Made by a program: the position numbers and the translations under genes. This document shows positions 31,228-39,508 of a DNA stretch of 64,000 nucleotides, one piece after another. The notes beneath the pieces are model-generated. The model had not been told where the DNA came from, did no database searches, and was given only the letters and a program-made list of their open reading frames with translations. Location: positions 1-64,000 of the IMG/VR virus record IMGVR_UViG_3300040856_003015; one strand, given 5' to 3'. Source of the stretch: a virus. Position 1 is the first letter of the stretch; each line of letters opens with the position of its first letter.

Positions 31228-32687
31228 ATCTTTAAATTAATAGGTATAATTTCATAATTAAATTTTTCTTCGTTATAAATTTTTATTCTTTCTATTAAAT
31301 GATTTAGAGTATAATTTTTTCTACCTTTAAATGTACAATCATCAGAAATATCATAAAGTTTTGCTTGACTTTTATTTGATGATTTTCTCAATACTCTTCC
31401 TATAGATTGTAAATTTCTTATTCTAGACTTACTTGGTGATGCAAATACTACATTATGCAAATTTTTAATGTTTATTCCTGTTGAAAAAACTCCATATGAT
31501 GCAATTATTATTGCATTACTTTCTTTTTCAGTAATTTCTCTTACTTGCTCTCTTTCAGAAGTTTTTATTCCACCATGAACAAAAAATACCTTTCTTTTAT
31601 GGTCAATACTACTATTTATTAAATCATACAATGGTTTACCATGAGTTTCTACTCTAGAAAATAAAATTAAAGTATTTCCACTCAAATCTAAAGATAAATT
31701 TTTAATAAAGTTATTCCTTTTATCATTAGTTATTAAATATTGAATTTCATCTTCATATGTGCTAAATTGCAATGGTTTATGCTTCAAAAGAAGACATTGT
31801 ATGTCTAATTTTGATAGATAACCTTTTTCCATTAATTCTGATGTATTAGTCACTTTATATGAAGGTCCAAACAATCCTTCAAGAACCCACTTATGAGTCT
31901 GAGATCCATCTAGAGTTCCAGTAAAACCAAATCTATACTTAGTATGATGTAACTTTGTCATTATAGAGATTAAAGATTTACTTTTAAATAAATGTGCTTC
32001 ATCCCCAATTACTACATTATATTTTTCAAAAAATGATTTGGGTAATTTGTAAATACTTTGCCAAGTAGTTATTGTAACTGGCATATCATTATATTTTTCC
32101 CTACCAGAATATATTTTATGACAATAGGAATCAGAGTCCCACCCATAGTCATTAAAATCTTTAGACATTTGCTCTACTAGACTAGTTGTGGGAACAACTA
32201 ATAAAATTTTTTGTTTCTTATGAACATAATATCTAACAATAGAATATATCATCAAACTTTTACCGGATGCTGTTGGACTTAGTAAAAGTTTTCTATTATA
32301 TCTTAATGCGTTATAAATCCCATCAAGTTGATAATCTCTTGGTTTAATTCTAGAAATAGAATTTATATAGTCTTTTAATCCCTCTACTGATATTTCTTCG
32401 TTTACTTCGAATGGTAACCCATAATATGGATTATTTTTAAATTCATAACTATAATTATATTTCTTTAATTTTTCAATAACTTTATCAAGCAACCCCACAT
32501 AGATTTCTCCAGTATGTGTACTTAATAATCTTATTTTTCCATCCCAATATTTATTTCTCATCTGAGGCATAAATTTTGCACCTTCAACATCAAAAGTAAA
32601 ATGTTGTTGAAGTTCATACAAAATATGAGGTTCACATTCTAACTTAATGTAAACCTCATTCTTTTTAGAAATTATTACATCAGACAT
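31224..32687 (-). CDS. uvsW: UvsW RNA-DNA/DNA helicase
   Basis: 487 residues. An N-terminal DNA-binding domain (residues 1-105, PQMRNKYWDGKIRLLS) precedes SF2 motor domains: Q-like RDYQLDGI, Walker A SPTASGKS, DEAH in VIGDEAHLFK, GFTGTLDG, and motif VI QSIGRVLRKS. UvsW unwinds R-loops and recombination intermediates and in T4 shuts down origin replication late. A late promoter and a 9-bp hairpin lie before the start. Confidence 0.95.
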   Translation of the reverse strand: MSDVIISKKNEVYIKLECEPHILYELQQHFTFDVEGAKFMPQMRNKYWDGKIRLLSTHTGEIYVGLLDKVIEKLKKYNYSYEFKNNPYYGLPFEVNEEISVEGLKDYINSISRIKPRDYQLDGIYNALRYNRKLLLSPTASGKSLMIYSIVRYYVHKKQKILLVVPTTSLVEQMSKDFNDYGWDSDSYCHKIYSGREKYNDMPVTITTWQSIYKLPKSFFEKYNVVIGDEAHLFKSKSLISIMTKLHHTKYRFGFTGTLDGSQTHKWVLEGLFGPSYKVTNTSELMEKGYLSKLDIQCLLLKHKPLQFSTYEDEIQYLITNDKRNNFIKNLSLDLSGNTLILFSRVETHGKPLYDLINSSIDHKRKVFFVHGGIKTSEREQVREITEKESNAIIIASYGVFSTGINIKNLHNVVFASPSKSRIRNLQSIGRVLRKSSNKSQAKLYDISDDCTFKGRKNYTLNHLIERIKIYNEEKFNYEIIPINLKI

Positions 32688-32691
32688 AGAA

Positions 32692-32716
32692 ATATGTTCA
32701 ACTGAACATATTTATA
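32692..32716 (-). promoter_or_regulatory. uvsW late promoter with a perfect hairpin
   Basis: TATAAATA (32709-32716, minus strand), 21 nt before the uvsW ATG, followed by an exact 9-bp inverted repeat (ATATGTTCA, 2-nt loop, TGAACATAT; 32692-32711) that spans the expected start of transcription. Confidence 0.7.
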
Positions 32717-32718
32717 TC

Positions 32719-33153
32719 TTAAAAACCAGATTGAAATTTCATATAGTCTATTGCATTTTTTATCTGATAATTTCTGTTATGAATCATTTTTATAATATCT
32801 TCAAGATATTTTAACATAACGTCATAATATTCAACTTTCAAAGAAATTTCTGATAATTTTTCATCTGCATCCATATATTTTTGCATAGTATCCTTATCTC
32901 TGATTTTCTTAGGAAACGGATTTTCTAGATATACATCAGGATCTGCTTTTCCGGAATAATATTCATATCTTTCATGTCTTATTGTTTTTTTTAATTGCTC
33001 TGCTCTCTTTCTTAGGAGAATTATATTATTGTATATTTCAAAATATTTTGAATGTAGTATTGAAGAATTTAATGATTCTGTATGCAAATTATCAGGATCT
33101 ATTTTAGAATCTTCTTCCCACATACTTTGAATTTTTTCAAGATCTAATATCAT
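32719..33153 (-). CDS. uvsY: UvsY recombination mediator
   Basis: 144 residues, helical. IQSMWEEDSKIDPDNLHTESLNSSILHSKYFEIYNNI and RHERYEYYSGKADPDVY match the UvsY pattern (T4 has ARLDYYSGRGD). Helps UvsX displace the single-strand binding protein. It is separated from uvsW by 31 nt that hold the uvsW late promoter and overlaps the structural gene upstream by 4 nt. Confidence 0.9.
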   Translation of the reverse strand: MILDLEKIQSMWEEDSKIDPDNLHTESLNSSILHSKYFEIYNNIILLRKRAEQLKKTIRHERYEYYSGKADPDVYLENPFPKKIRDKDTMQKYMDADEKLSEISLKVEYYDVMLKYLEDIIKMIHNRNYQIKNAIDYMKFQSGF

Positions 33154-33728
33154 AATGGGTGTAGAGGTTCATCAACTTTATCTACTATATTATACATCAT
33201 ATACTTAAATTTTACTTCTGCAGTCAAATATTCAATATCGTCTGATGTGGAATCAAATCTTAATGAGGATAACTCGTATGGAAATAGTCCTTTGAATATA
33301 ACTTTAAAATTTGCATTCTCGGAACTAGTAAGAACAAGTAAAGTTCCATCAGAATATAAATTCATCTCCGACCTTGAGAATCTGGTATAATCAACATTTG
33401 TTTTCTGCAATTTATATATTTCACCCAAAGACTCTGGAAATCCTAATCCCCTCATCCAATTTTGTATTTCCATGTAATTCTCTAAATTTTCATCGACCAA
33501 AAATCTAAATGTAAAATCATCAAACTCCATCTTATCCCCAGGAACTGGTATATCTCTTAAATAATTTGGATGATTTGCTATTCCTAAAGATATACCAGGT
33601 ATTTCTGCGGTATTTGCAAAAAATGCAGTTTTTGGTGATCTATTTAAAGTTAGTTTATAACCAAGTGGAGATAGAAAATTTCTATTCTGTATTTCATTTC
33701 TGAAAATATTACTAGTTTGATTGCTCAT
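33150..33728 (-). CDS. Tail tube-like/tail completion protein (possible gp3)
   Basis: 192 residues. SPLGYKLTLNRSPKTAFFANTAEIPGIS, NYLRDIPVPGDKMEFDDFTFRFLVDENLENYMEIQNWMRGLGFPES, and VIFKGLFPYELSSLRFDS are the strand pattern of T4 gp19/gp54-type tube proteins. Its place after the capsid gene and before uvsY fits the gene called gp3 (tail completion) in cyanophages, but this is from memory and another tail part is possible. A terminator lies before it. Confidence 0.65.
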   Translation of the reverse strand: MSNQTSNIFRNEIQNRNFLSPLGYKLTLNRSPKTAFFANTAEIPGISLGIANHPNYLRDIPVPGDKMEFDDFTFRFLVDENLENYMEIQNWMRGLGFPESLGEIYKLQKTNVDYTRFSRSEMNLYSDGTLLVLTSSENANFKVIFKGLFPYELSSLRFDSTSDDIEYLTAEVKFKYMMYNIVDKVDEPLHPL

Positions 33729-33751
33729 TATACTTTTTTAAATATTTAGAT

Positions 33752-33779
33752 AAAAAAAGAGACCCCATAAGGAGTCTCT
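33752..33779 (-). terminator. Rho-independent terminator after gene 23
   Basis: Minus strand AGAGACTCC-TTAT-GGGGTCTCT (8 pairs, one mismatch) followed by TTTTTT. It closes the major capsid transcript. Confidence 0.88.
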
Positions 33780-33801
33780 GTACAACTTTTGTGATAAGTG
33801 A

Positions 33802-35208
33802 TCACATGAGGTTCTTAACTTGAACTCTTCTGTAATAGCGGTTGCTATTAATCTTAAGTGCTCCAAGACCCTTATCTGGACCTTCTGCGAATGGATTAGC
33901 AACAAGACCATAACGAGTCTTAAATCCAATTTTTGGCTGGAAGGTGTTCTCACCAACTGCACGTACCATCTGGAGAGGTACATATGGGCAGTAGAAGATA
34001 CCAGCATCATAAGGAGAAGAACCCTTGTAACCCACAACGTAATACTGATTAGCAGATACGTTAGCAGCATAAGGATCAATATAAACGCGGAACTTACCGA
34101 GAAGAACACCAGCAAAGGTATTGCCAGTATCATCAACGCTAAGATTTGCGTTAAGTGCAGGAGTATAGTCGAGAACACCTGCCATGCTTAGCGCAGAAGC
34201 AACGTCTGCGGAACACATGATGGTGTTGCCCTTTCCTCTACGAGTACGCTGTGCGATTGCATTAGCATCACGCTCGATTTGGAATAGTAGACCCTTGAAC
34301 TTCTCAACGCTCCAACGACCGTTAGAATCGATGTCAAGGTCAAATACACCCTGGGTTGCCACATTAGCGGCAGCACCCTGCTCAGCGACCTTGTAGATGG
34401 TTCTGATGACCTCACGGTTGATCTCTGCAAGAATCTCGCTAGAAAGGATATTAGCGAGTTCTGCTTCAGCATTCAGACCGTGAATTGCCTTAAGGTCTTG
34501 AGCAAGTTCTAGACTGTACTCAGCTTTCAGTGCTCTGGATTTTGCTTCAACGAGGACTTTCTCGATAGAGAATGCCATTTCGTTGAACTGGTTACCATCA
34601 GCATTACCAAGAGATTCTGATTGAGTGGTCTTCATCCCTTGACCGACATTATATCCGGTTGAGGATGCAGTACCAACTGGGTTTAGAAGTCCTGGATTAT
34701 CGCCAGTCTGAGAAGTAGTACCCATACCTGCTGCAGCATCGCTAAATGCTGAGGTAAGGTTATTACTATCATTCTGACCAGAGAATGCGGTATTTACTTC
34801 ATCATAGAAGGTTTCTGGTCCAGTCTGATTCTCGTATCTGGAGCGCATAGCAAAGATTAGTCCAGTAGGACCAGTCATTGGTTGAACCCCAGCGAGATCA
34901 TATGCTACCAGGTTAGGCATTGCACGTCTGATCAATGAAATCAGAACGGGATCAAAACCTGATACTGGACCACCAGCATCAGCACCACCGCTGAAACCGG
35001 CGGCACCACTTGCGGTGCTAGTATTTACAGTTGGGGTCTCAGTTAGAAGACCACCTTGTTGGAAAGCAGTTTGCTCTCTTAAAAATTTTTCTTGATTTTC
35101 GAGCAGGACAGCGGTTACAGCCTTTCTGTGTGAATCCTTGATTGGATCAAGACCTTCATAATTTAGTAAAGGTGCCCACTTTTCCTGCAGATGCCCGGAT
35201 TGGAACAT
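33802..35208 (-). CDS. 23: Major capsid protein gp23
   Basis: 468 residues, HK97-fold T4-type capsid protein. The N-terminal delta region (residues 1-57) ends at GGLLTE, a gp21-protease site (L-x-E), followed by TPTVNTS. Then FDPVLISLIRRAMPNLVAYDLAGVQPM, SRYENQTG, VLVEAKSRALKAEYSLELAQDLKAIHGL and NPFAEGPDKG are strongly conserved. AAGAGG is the ribosome binding site, 9 nt before the ATG. The codon use is richer in G and C than in neighbouring genes, as expected for the most abundant protein. Confidence 0.98.
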   Translation of the reverse strand: MFQSGHLQEKWAPLLNYEGLDPIKDSHRKAVTAVLLENQEKFLREQTAFQQGGLLTETPTVNTSTASGAAGFSGGADAGGPVSGFDPVLISLIRRAMPNLVAYDLAGVQPMTGPTGLIFAMRSRYENQTGPETFYDEVNTAFSGQNDSNNLTSAFSDAAAGMGTTSQTGDNPGLLNPVGTASSTGYNVGQGMKTTQSESLGNADGNQFNEMAFSIEKVLVEAKSRALKAEYSLELAQDLKAIHGLNAEAELANILSSEILAEINREVIRTIYKVAEQGAAANVATQGVFDLDIDSNGRWSVEKFKGLLFQIERDANAIAQRTRRGKGNTIMCSADVASALSMAGVLDYTPALNANLSVDDTGNTFAGVLLGKFRVYIDPYAANVSANQYYVVGYKGSSPYDAGIFYCPYVPLQMVRAVGENTFQPKIGFKTRYGLVANPFAEGPDKGLGALKINSNRYYRRVQVKNLM

Positions 35209-35255
35209 TTGCGTTTACCTCTTAAATGCGTTTTTTGTTTGATTTAATATTGAAT

Positions 35256-36488
35256 TCAGCGTTTTGCAACTGCTGAAAGAGTTCTCAAGTAAGTATTCAT
35301 CGTATCTGAATGGTATTCAGGTACAACATCTACTCCTTCAGAAAGTGTTTCAGTTATTGCCTGTGGAGAAGTTACTCTTGAAGAAAAATATGCTTCCTTC
35401 AATGTCTCCAGTTTTTCACGATAAGTTGACTCACTTTCAAACTCAACACTTTCGGCAAGTGAAGCGAGCTTCTCTTTCTGAGTGACTGCTAATCCTTCAG
35501 AAATTTCATCAAAAATTCTATCTGCAACCGACTCGGAGAGACGCTTGTTTATAGAGATATTTTTTTCAATTTGCTCGTTGAGTTTTGTCTCCATATCATC
35601 AAGTTTTTCTACCATGCTCTCAAGTACATCATATTTATCTTCAGGGATTGATACATAATGTTCTTCAAAAAGTCCTTTTAGACCAGTCATAAAGGACTCA
35701 GTTAGTTCTTCTTTAAGTCCAGTTTCAATGGAAAGAGTATTTTCTGCCATCCATTCACTTGCAACATATTCTAGATAAGTATCGACACGTTCTTGTAGAT
35801 CCGATTTAATTTCTTCAATTTCTTCTACAAGTCTTTGCTCATAAGATTCTTCTAGTTCTTCACTAATTTCATTAACTTTTGAACGTAGAGCAGATTCAAA
35901 AATAATTTTTGCTTTTTCTTGGAATTCTTCGGAGAGTTCTTCATTTTGAAGAAGTGCATTAACATCTTCTTCGATGTCAAATTCTTCTTTCATTTCATCA
36001 TCATCTTCTTCATTATTCCTTTTCTTTTTCTTTTTTTTATCACCTTTTCCTGAATAGTCATCATCATCATCATCATCATCATCTTCATCATCTCCACAAC
36101 TTTCTTCATCTAGAAGATCATCTTCATCTATATCTTCATCTGCATCTTCATCTAGATCTTCATCTTCATCTAGAAGATCTTCATCATCCAAATCTTCATC
36201 TTCTTTAACTGCTAATTTTTTCATAGAGTCGGCAGACTTAGCACCTCTGTTTACAACATCAGATACTGTTTTTAAAGATGGTTCTTTCAACTTAGATGAA
36301 TCATCATCAGATTTATAATTTTCTGGAGTAGGACCACCAAGATCTTCCCAGCCAGTTGCACTTTGACCATCAGGAATACCTGTACTCAAATGTGCCATTG
36401 GTTCTGCTGAACTTGCCTTAGCATTTACAGCAGTTCTGGATTGCTTTGTGCCTGCTTCCATTTCCTGTAATTTTTTGCCACGAGACAT
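35256..36488 (-). CDS. 22: Prohead core scaffold gp22
   Basis: 410 residues. An N-terminal region (1-95) with GWEDLGGP, then an extremely acidic tract (about 96-150, long Asp/Glu runs), a Lys run, and a long coiled-coil C-terminal half (EELSEEFQEKAKIIFESALRSK to DRIFDEISEG), degraded by gp21 during maturation. Encoded between protease 21 and capsid 23, as in T4. Glu-containing L-x-E sites are frequent, as needed for its removal. Confidence 0.92.
   Translation of the reverse strand: MSRGKKLQEMEAGTKQSRTAVNAKASSAEPMAHLSTGIPDGQSATGWEDLGGPTPENYKSDDDSSKLKEPSLKTVSDVVNRGAKSADSMKKLAVKEDEDLDDEDLLDEDEDLDEDADEDIDEDDLLDEESCGDDEDDDDDDDDDYSGKGDKKKKKKRNNEEDDDEMKEEFDIEEDVNALLQNEELSEEFQEKAKIIFESALRSKVNEISEELEESYEQRLVEEIEEIKSDLQERVDTYLEYVASEWMAENTLSIETGLKEELTESFMTGLKGLFEEHYVSIPEDKYDVLESMVEKLDDMETKLNEQIEKNISINKRLSESVADRIFDEISEGLAVTQKEKLASLAESVEFESESTYREKLETLKEAYFSSRVTSPQAITETLSEGVDVVPEYHSDTMNTYLRTLSAVAKR
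36058..36088. repeat. Trinucleotide tract (TCA/GAT)n in gene 22
   Basis: Near-perfect repeats of TCA on the + strand, coding for a poly-Asp run in gp22. Further shorter ATC/TCT tracts continue to about 36190. Confidence 0.8.
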
Positions 36489-36533
36489 TTGAACTCTCCG
36501 TTTAACCTTAGTTAGTTTAACTATATTTATTTA

Positions 36534-36541
36534 TTAAATTA
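36534..36541 (-). promoter_or_regulatory. Probable late promoter for gene 22
   Basis: AATAAATA on the minus strand (one mismatch to TATAAATA), 45 nt before the ATG at 36488, in an AT-rich gap of 58 nt. Confidence 0.4.
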
Positions 36542-36546
36542 TTAAA

Positions 36547-37197
36547 TTACAACGAATTCAAAAATTCGTTAAATAAGTTTAATTTATGTTCTTCTAAAAC
36601 TCTTTGATCTACTAATGTATTAATTCTTCTTTTAGTTTGCTCAGCAATCTTTTCTCTCAAAATACCACCATCCCATACCCACTCCTTTCCTTCCATAATT
36701 CCAGATACAAACGCATCAGGTGCAGAAGGATCTGCTACAATATCAGCAGCAGTTGCTAGCATGAAATCTTCGCCAACTTCCTTATAACCTTTTTGGTTTT
36801 CTCTAAGTGAACCAATACCCCTAGAAGACACTCCAAGAGTTACTCCATCTTTGAGTAAAGATTCTGCAATCTTACCCATAGGAGTAGATAAAATTTGTGC
36901 TTTACCTACAAAGTTATTACCTACTTGATTTAACTCAGTAATTTTATGTGAAACACGATCAAGATTTACAGTTGGTCCATCTGGATGACCAAGTTCTCCA
37001 AGAGCACGACCTTTTTGAACATATTGCTCATTATAACGCTTTACTTCCTTTTCCATGATTGAAAGAGGATACATTCTTCCATTTCTATTAACACATTCTG
37101 CTTGTAGAAATGGTCCTTTAATGTAAAGTTTTTGGTCTTTTCCAGTTCCTTCTTTAAGAACTTCTACCTTTTCGATTTCTTCTCTGATTAGTTTCAT
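36547..37197 (-). CDS. 21: Prohead core protease gp21
   Basis: 216 residues. LYIKGPFLQAECVNRNGRMYP, the catalytic His in ALGELGHPDGP and Ser in LGVSSRGIGSL are the serine-protease signature of the T4 U9/S78 type. It trims gp23, gp22 and capsid-targeted proteins. Its substrates in this window include the MK-x-[FY] tagged proteins. It follows the 88-aa gene by 5 nt. Confidence 0.95.
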   Translation of the reverse strand: MKLIREEIEKVEVLKEGTGKDQKLYIKGPFLQAECVNRNGRMYPLSIMEKEVKRYNEQYVQKGRALGELGHPDGPTVNLDRVSHKITELNQVGNNFVGKAQILSTPMGKIAESLLKDGVTLGVSSRGIGSLRENQKGYKEVGEDFMLATAADIVADPSAPDAFVSGIMEGKEWVWDGGILREKIAEQTKRRINTLVDQRVLEEHKLNLFNEFLNSL

Positions 37198-37202
37198 TTT
37201 TC

Positions 37203-37469
37203 TTAGTTGGTAAATCCTACTTTTGCTGCTTTAATTGAAGATGAAGTCCAGATAACTTCGGAAGGAAGTTTTTCCAGAAATTCCACAGAATTTGCTGGCA
37301 TAGTAAAAAATACTGTTGTTGCTGCTCCAACCGTGGCATTAATTGCAACTGTAGTAACACCTTCAGTATTATTATGAAGTCTTACGCAACTTGCACTACC
37401 AATGCTTGTAGCAGCACCAGCACTTGCACCAGTTGAAACTTCAGATTCAATTATTTTAGTTCTTTGCAT
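37203..37469 (-). CDS. Small virion-associated protein
   Basis: 88 residues, Ala/Gly/Thr/Ser-rich beta protein (SVRLHNNTEG-like strand, VFFTMPANSVEFLEKLPSE). The 'MPANSVEFLEKLPSE' segment followed by WTSSSIKAAKVGF is typical of small cyanophage virion proteins. A perfect late promoter (37494-37501) stands 24 nt before its ATG and likely also serves gene 21. Confidence 0.7.
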   Translation of the reverse strand: MQRTKIIESEVSTGASAGAATSIGSASCVRLHNNTEGVTTVAINATVGAATTVFFTMPANSVEFLEKLPSEVIWTSSSIKAAKVGFTN

Positions 37470-37493
37470 TGGTATAATAAAGACTTTATTAGT

Positions 37494-37501
37494 TATTTAT
37501 A
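37494..37501 (-). promoter_or_regulatory. T4-type late promoter (88-aa gene and gene 21)
   Basis: An exact TATAAATA on the minus strand, 24 nt before the ATG at 37469. Confidence 0.75.
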
Positions 37502-37510
37502 AATTACAAA

Positions 37511-38968
37511 TTACCTACTAATTTCTTCCCAGTCCAGTGAAGCAAAAACATTAGCACCAGAAGTATCAGTGGCACAAACAAGTGTTAATTCATAAGGAGT
37601 TCCAGTTAATCCATTTCTTTCTAACTGGAACTTAAAGAGTGCTTCTTTGAGAATATCTACTGATGCTTGTGATTGATTATTTGATGCGAAAAATCCAGAT
37701 GCTAATATTCTTCCACCACTCACAGTTCCACCATCAATCTTATATTCAACTGCACTATCAACCCCAGCACTTACCCAAGTTCCACCTGATGTAGTTGTAG
37801 ATGCTCTCACCTGCCAATTATATAATGGTCCATTTCCCGTTCCCATAATTGATAATGCAGTCAAAATAACAATTGCATCTAATCTATTTGGAGAAGATTT
37901 GAGACGAATTGAAAGTACTGGATAATAAGTTCCTGCTGGTGAAGGTAACTCTACTGGTGCCGTAATTGGTGTTTGTACTGCCTGTTGTAATCCACGAAGT
38001 TCATAACCACCTTCTGAAATCACAGAAGAACAAACCTGTTTGAGTGTGCTTGAACTTGTAGTAATTCCAGTATTACTAATCTCATATCTCAAAGGTAATG
38101 ATGCTGTTGTAATATAAGTTGATTGAATAATATTTGCGTGATGGAATGAATGGCAATGAACAAATTGACCGTTAATCACAAAACCAATTCTTACAGTTCC
38201 AAGTCCCAACCACTCAATATCCATCCAAAGTATTTGTGCTTTATCTTTGGATAGTGTAATACCAGATGGACCAGTTCCATCTAACTTATCAATATTCCAA
38301 GATGATTGTGATACTCTTGTTTCTATTCCAGTTGATAAACTTCTTTCTACGAAATATGCAGTAGTTCCATCAATCTCAAAATACATTCCATTGTCTGCAC
38401 CAAAATATCCAATTCTTTGCCTTAGATTTGCTTTTGGTGTTGCAGGAACAAAAGTATTCAATACTAATAATGACTTTCCTGGTTGATATGAAAATACTTT
38501 TGTGGTTTCTCTAATTGCAGAACACCCAGCAGTTGTTCCAATACCAATATTAACTAATCCTTGAGTGGTTGCAAATTCAACTGTAGAACCTGTTCCTACT
38601 AACAAACTATCCCAAAGATTATTATCTCTATATCTGTGAGAACTATCAAAAAGTGTGAGAGGATTTGATACTCTTGTTCTTCCAAAAGCATCTGTAGTTC
38701 CTGTTGGTGGACTAGTTGCGACTGTTCCAGTTATCGGAATTGGATTTCCAGTATCATTTTTAATTTCAACTTCTGGGATTGTTCCAATATTGACAGTTCC
38801 ACTGATGGATACTGTATTTCCTATAGAAACTGTAGTATTTCCAATAGATACTGGAAAACGATTTGTTTCTGTTACTTGCTCACCATCACTAGTTGCAACA
38901 TTAAAAACCTCAAAGAGACTTCTTTCTTGATTTAGAAAGTCCTGTGTATTTTTATTCCACTGTGCCAT
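37511..38968 (-). CDS. Virion structural protein, fibre- or decoration-like
   Basis: 485 residues, MAQWNKNTQDFLNQERSLFEVF then beta-rich repeats in residues 40-75 (SIGNTTVSIGNTVSISGTVNIG), TTDAFGRTRVSNPLTLFDSSHRY, GYFGADNGMYFEIDG, and a C-terminal lectin-like beta region. The TDAFGRxRVS-NP-TLFDS motif recurs in marine phage structural proteins. Attachment to the capsid or a fibre is likely; exact role unknown. It lies in the 20-67-21 head cluster. Confidence 0.7.
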   Translation of the reverse strand: MAQWNKNTQDFLNQERSLFEVFNVATSDGEQVTETNRFPVSIGNTTVSIGNTVSISGTVNIGTIPEVEIKNDTGNPIPITGTVATSPPTGTTDAFGRTRVSNPLTLFDSSHRYRDNNLWDSLLVGTGSTVEFATTQGLVNIGIGTTAGCSAIRETTKVFSYQPGKSLLVLNTFVPATPKANLRQRIGYFGADNGMYFEIDGTTAYFVERSLSTGIETRVSQSSWNIDKLDGTGPSGITLSKDKAQILWMDIEWLGLGTVRIGFVINGQFVHCHSFHHANIIQSTYITTASLPLRYEISNTGITTSSSTLKQVCSSVISEGGYELRGLQQAVQTPITAPVELPSPAGTYYPVLSIRLKSSPNRLDAIVILTALSIMGTGNGPLYNWQVRASTTTSGGTWVSAGVDSAVEYKIDGGTVSGGRILASGFFASNNQSQASVDILKEALFKFQLERNGLTGTPYELTLVCATDTSGANVFASLDWEEISR

Positions 38969-38971
38969 AAA

Positions 38972-39301
38972 TTAAATCCATTCTAGTTTTGAAGGATGAT
39001 ATCTTTTAATATCTTTTATATTTACTTGATTGTTTTTTTCTTGAATTGGGTATATATTGTGAACTATGGAACCTGGATAATCACTTTGAAGCATTTCTCC
39101 CAATTCTCTACGAGACGGTAGTGTATAACTGTCCAATTGAAGTTCAATTCGATAAATCTGCCCTTCCCAAAGAAAGTCCGCAAAAAAACTTTTAGTTTCT
39201 TTTACATCTTCTGGGAAATCGCTTTTTACAATAATTGTCCCAACTGACGCATTGCCAGAAATATTTACAGATTCTGATAAAAAGTTTTTAAAAGTTTTCA
39301 T
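38972..39301 (-). CDS. Capsid-targeted small protein
   Basis: 109 residues. The N terminus MKTFKNFLSES matches the capsid targeting pattern, with a predicted cut after Glu9. The remainder FFADFLWEGQIYRIELQL, TLPSRRELGEMLQSDYPGSIV shares its W-x-G-x-x-Y and P-x-R-x-E, YPGS motifs with the C-terminal part of the DUF5661 protein at 46444. It lies between the structural 485-aa gene and the 67-like gene. Probably an internal head protein. Confidence 0.7.
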   Translation of the reverse strand: MKTFKNFLSESVNISGNASVGTIIVKSDFPEDVKETKSFFADFLWEGQIYRIELQLDSYTLPSRRELGEMLQSDYPGSIVHNIYPIQEKNNQVNIKDIKRYHPSKLEWI

Positions 39302-39318
39302 TGCGGATTTTCCTTTGA

Positions 39319-39474
39319 TTAGTCTTCGGTTTCCATATTGAAAACTGAGTTATAAACATGTGGTCTATAATTATTGATTTTTTCTGCAGATTTTGCGTAT
39401 AAAATTTCTTTTATTTTATCGCTTACTTGTAGAGGCGATCTATCAGATGCCATTAAATCCATTAGTTCTTCCAT
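39319..39474 (-). CDS. 67: Prohead core protein gp67-like
   Basis: 51 residues, MEELMDLMASDRSPLQVSDKIKEILYAKSAEKI, then a short tail. The opening and the helix ending AKSAEKI resemble T4 gp67 (MEGLIEAIKSNDLVAARKLF), and the place directly after gene 20 is as in T4. The acidic tail of T4 gp67 is missing. A perfect late promoter stands 23 nt before its ATG. Confidence 0.72.
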   Translation of the reverse strand: MEELMDLMASDRSPLQVSDKIKEILYAKSAEKINNYRPHVYNSVFNMETED

Positions 39475-39497
39475 AAAATTAAATTAAATTCTTTATT

Positions 39498-39505
39498 TAT
39501 TTATA
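39498..39505 (-). promoter_or_regulatory. T4-type late promoter for the gp67-like gene
   Basis: An exact TATAAATA on the minus strand, 23 nt before the ATG at 39474, overlapping the gap behind gene 20. Confidence 0.75.
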
Positions 39506-39508
39506 AAT

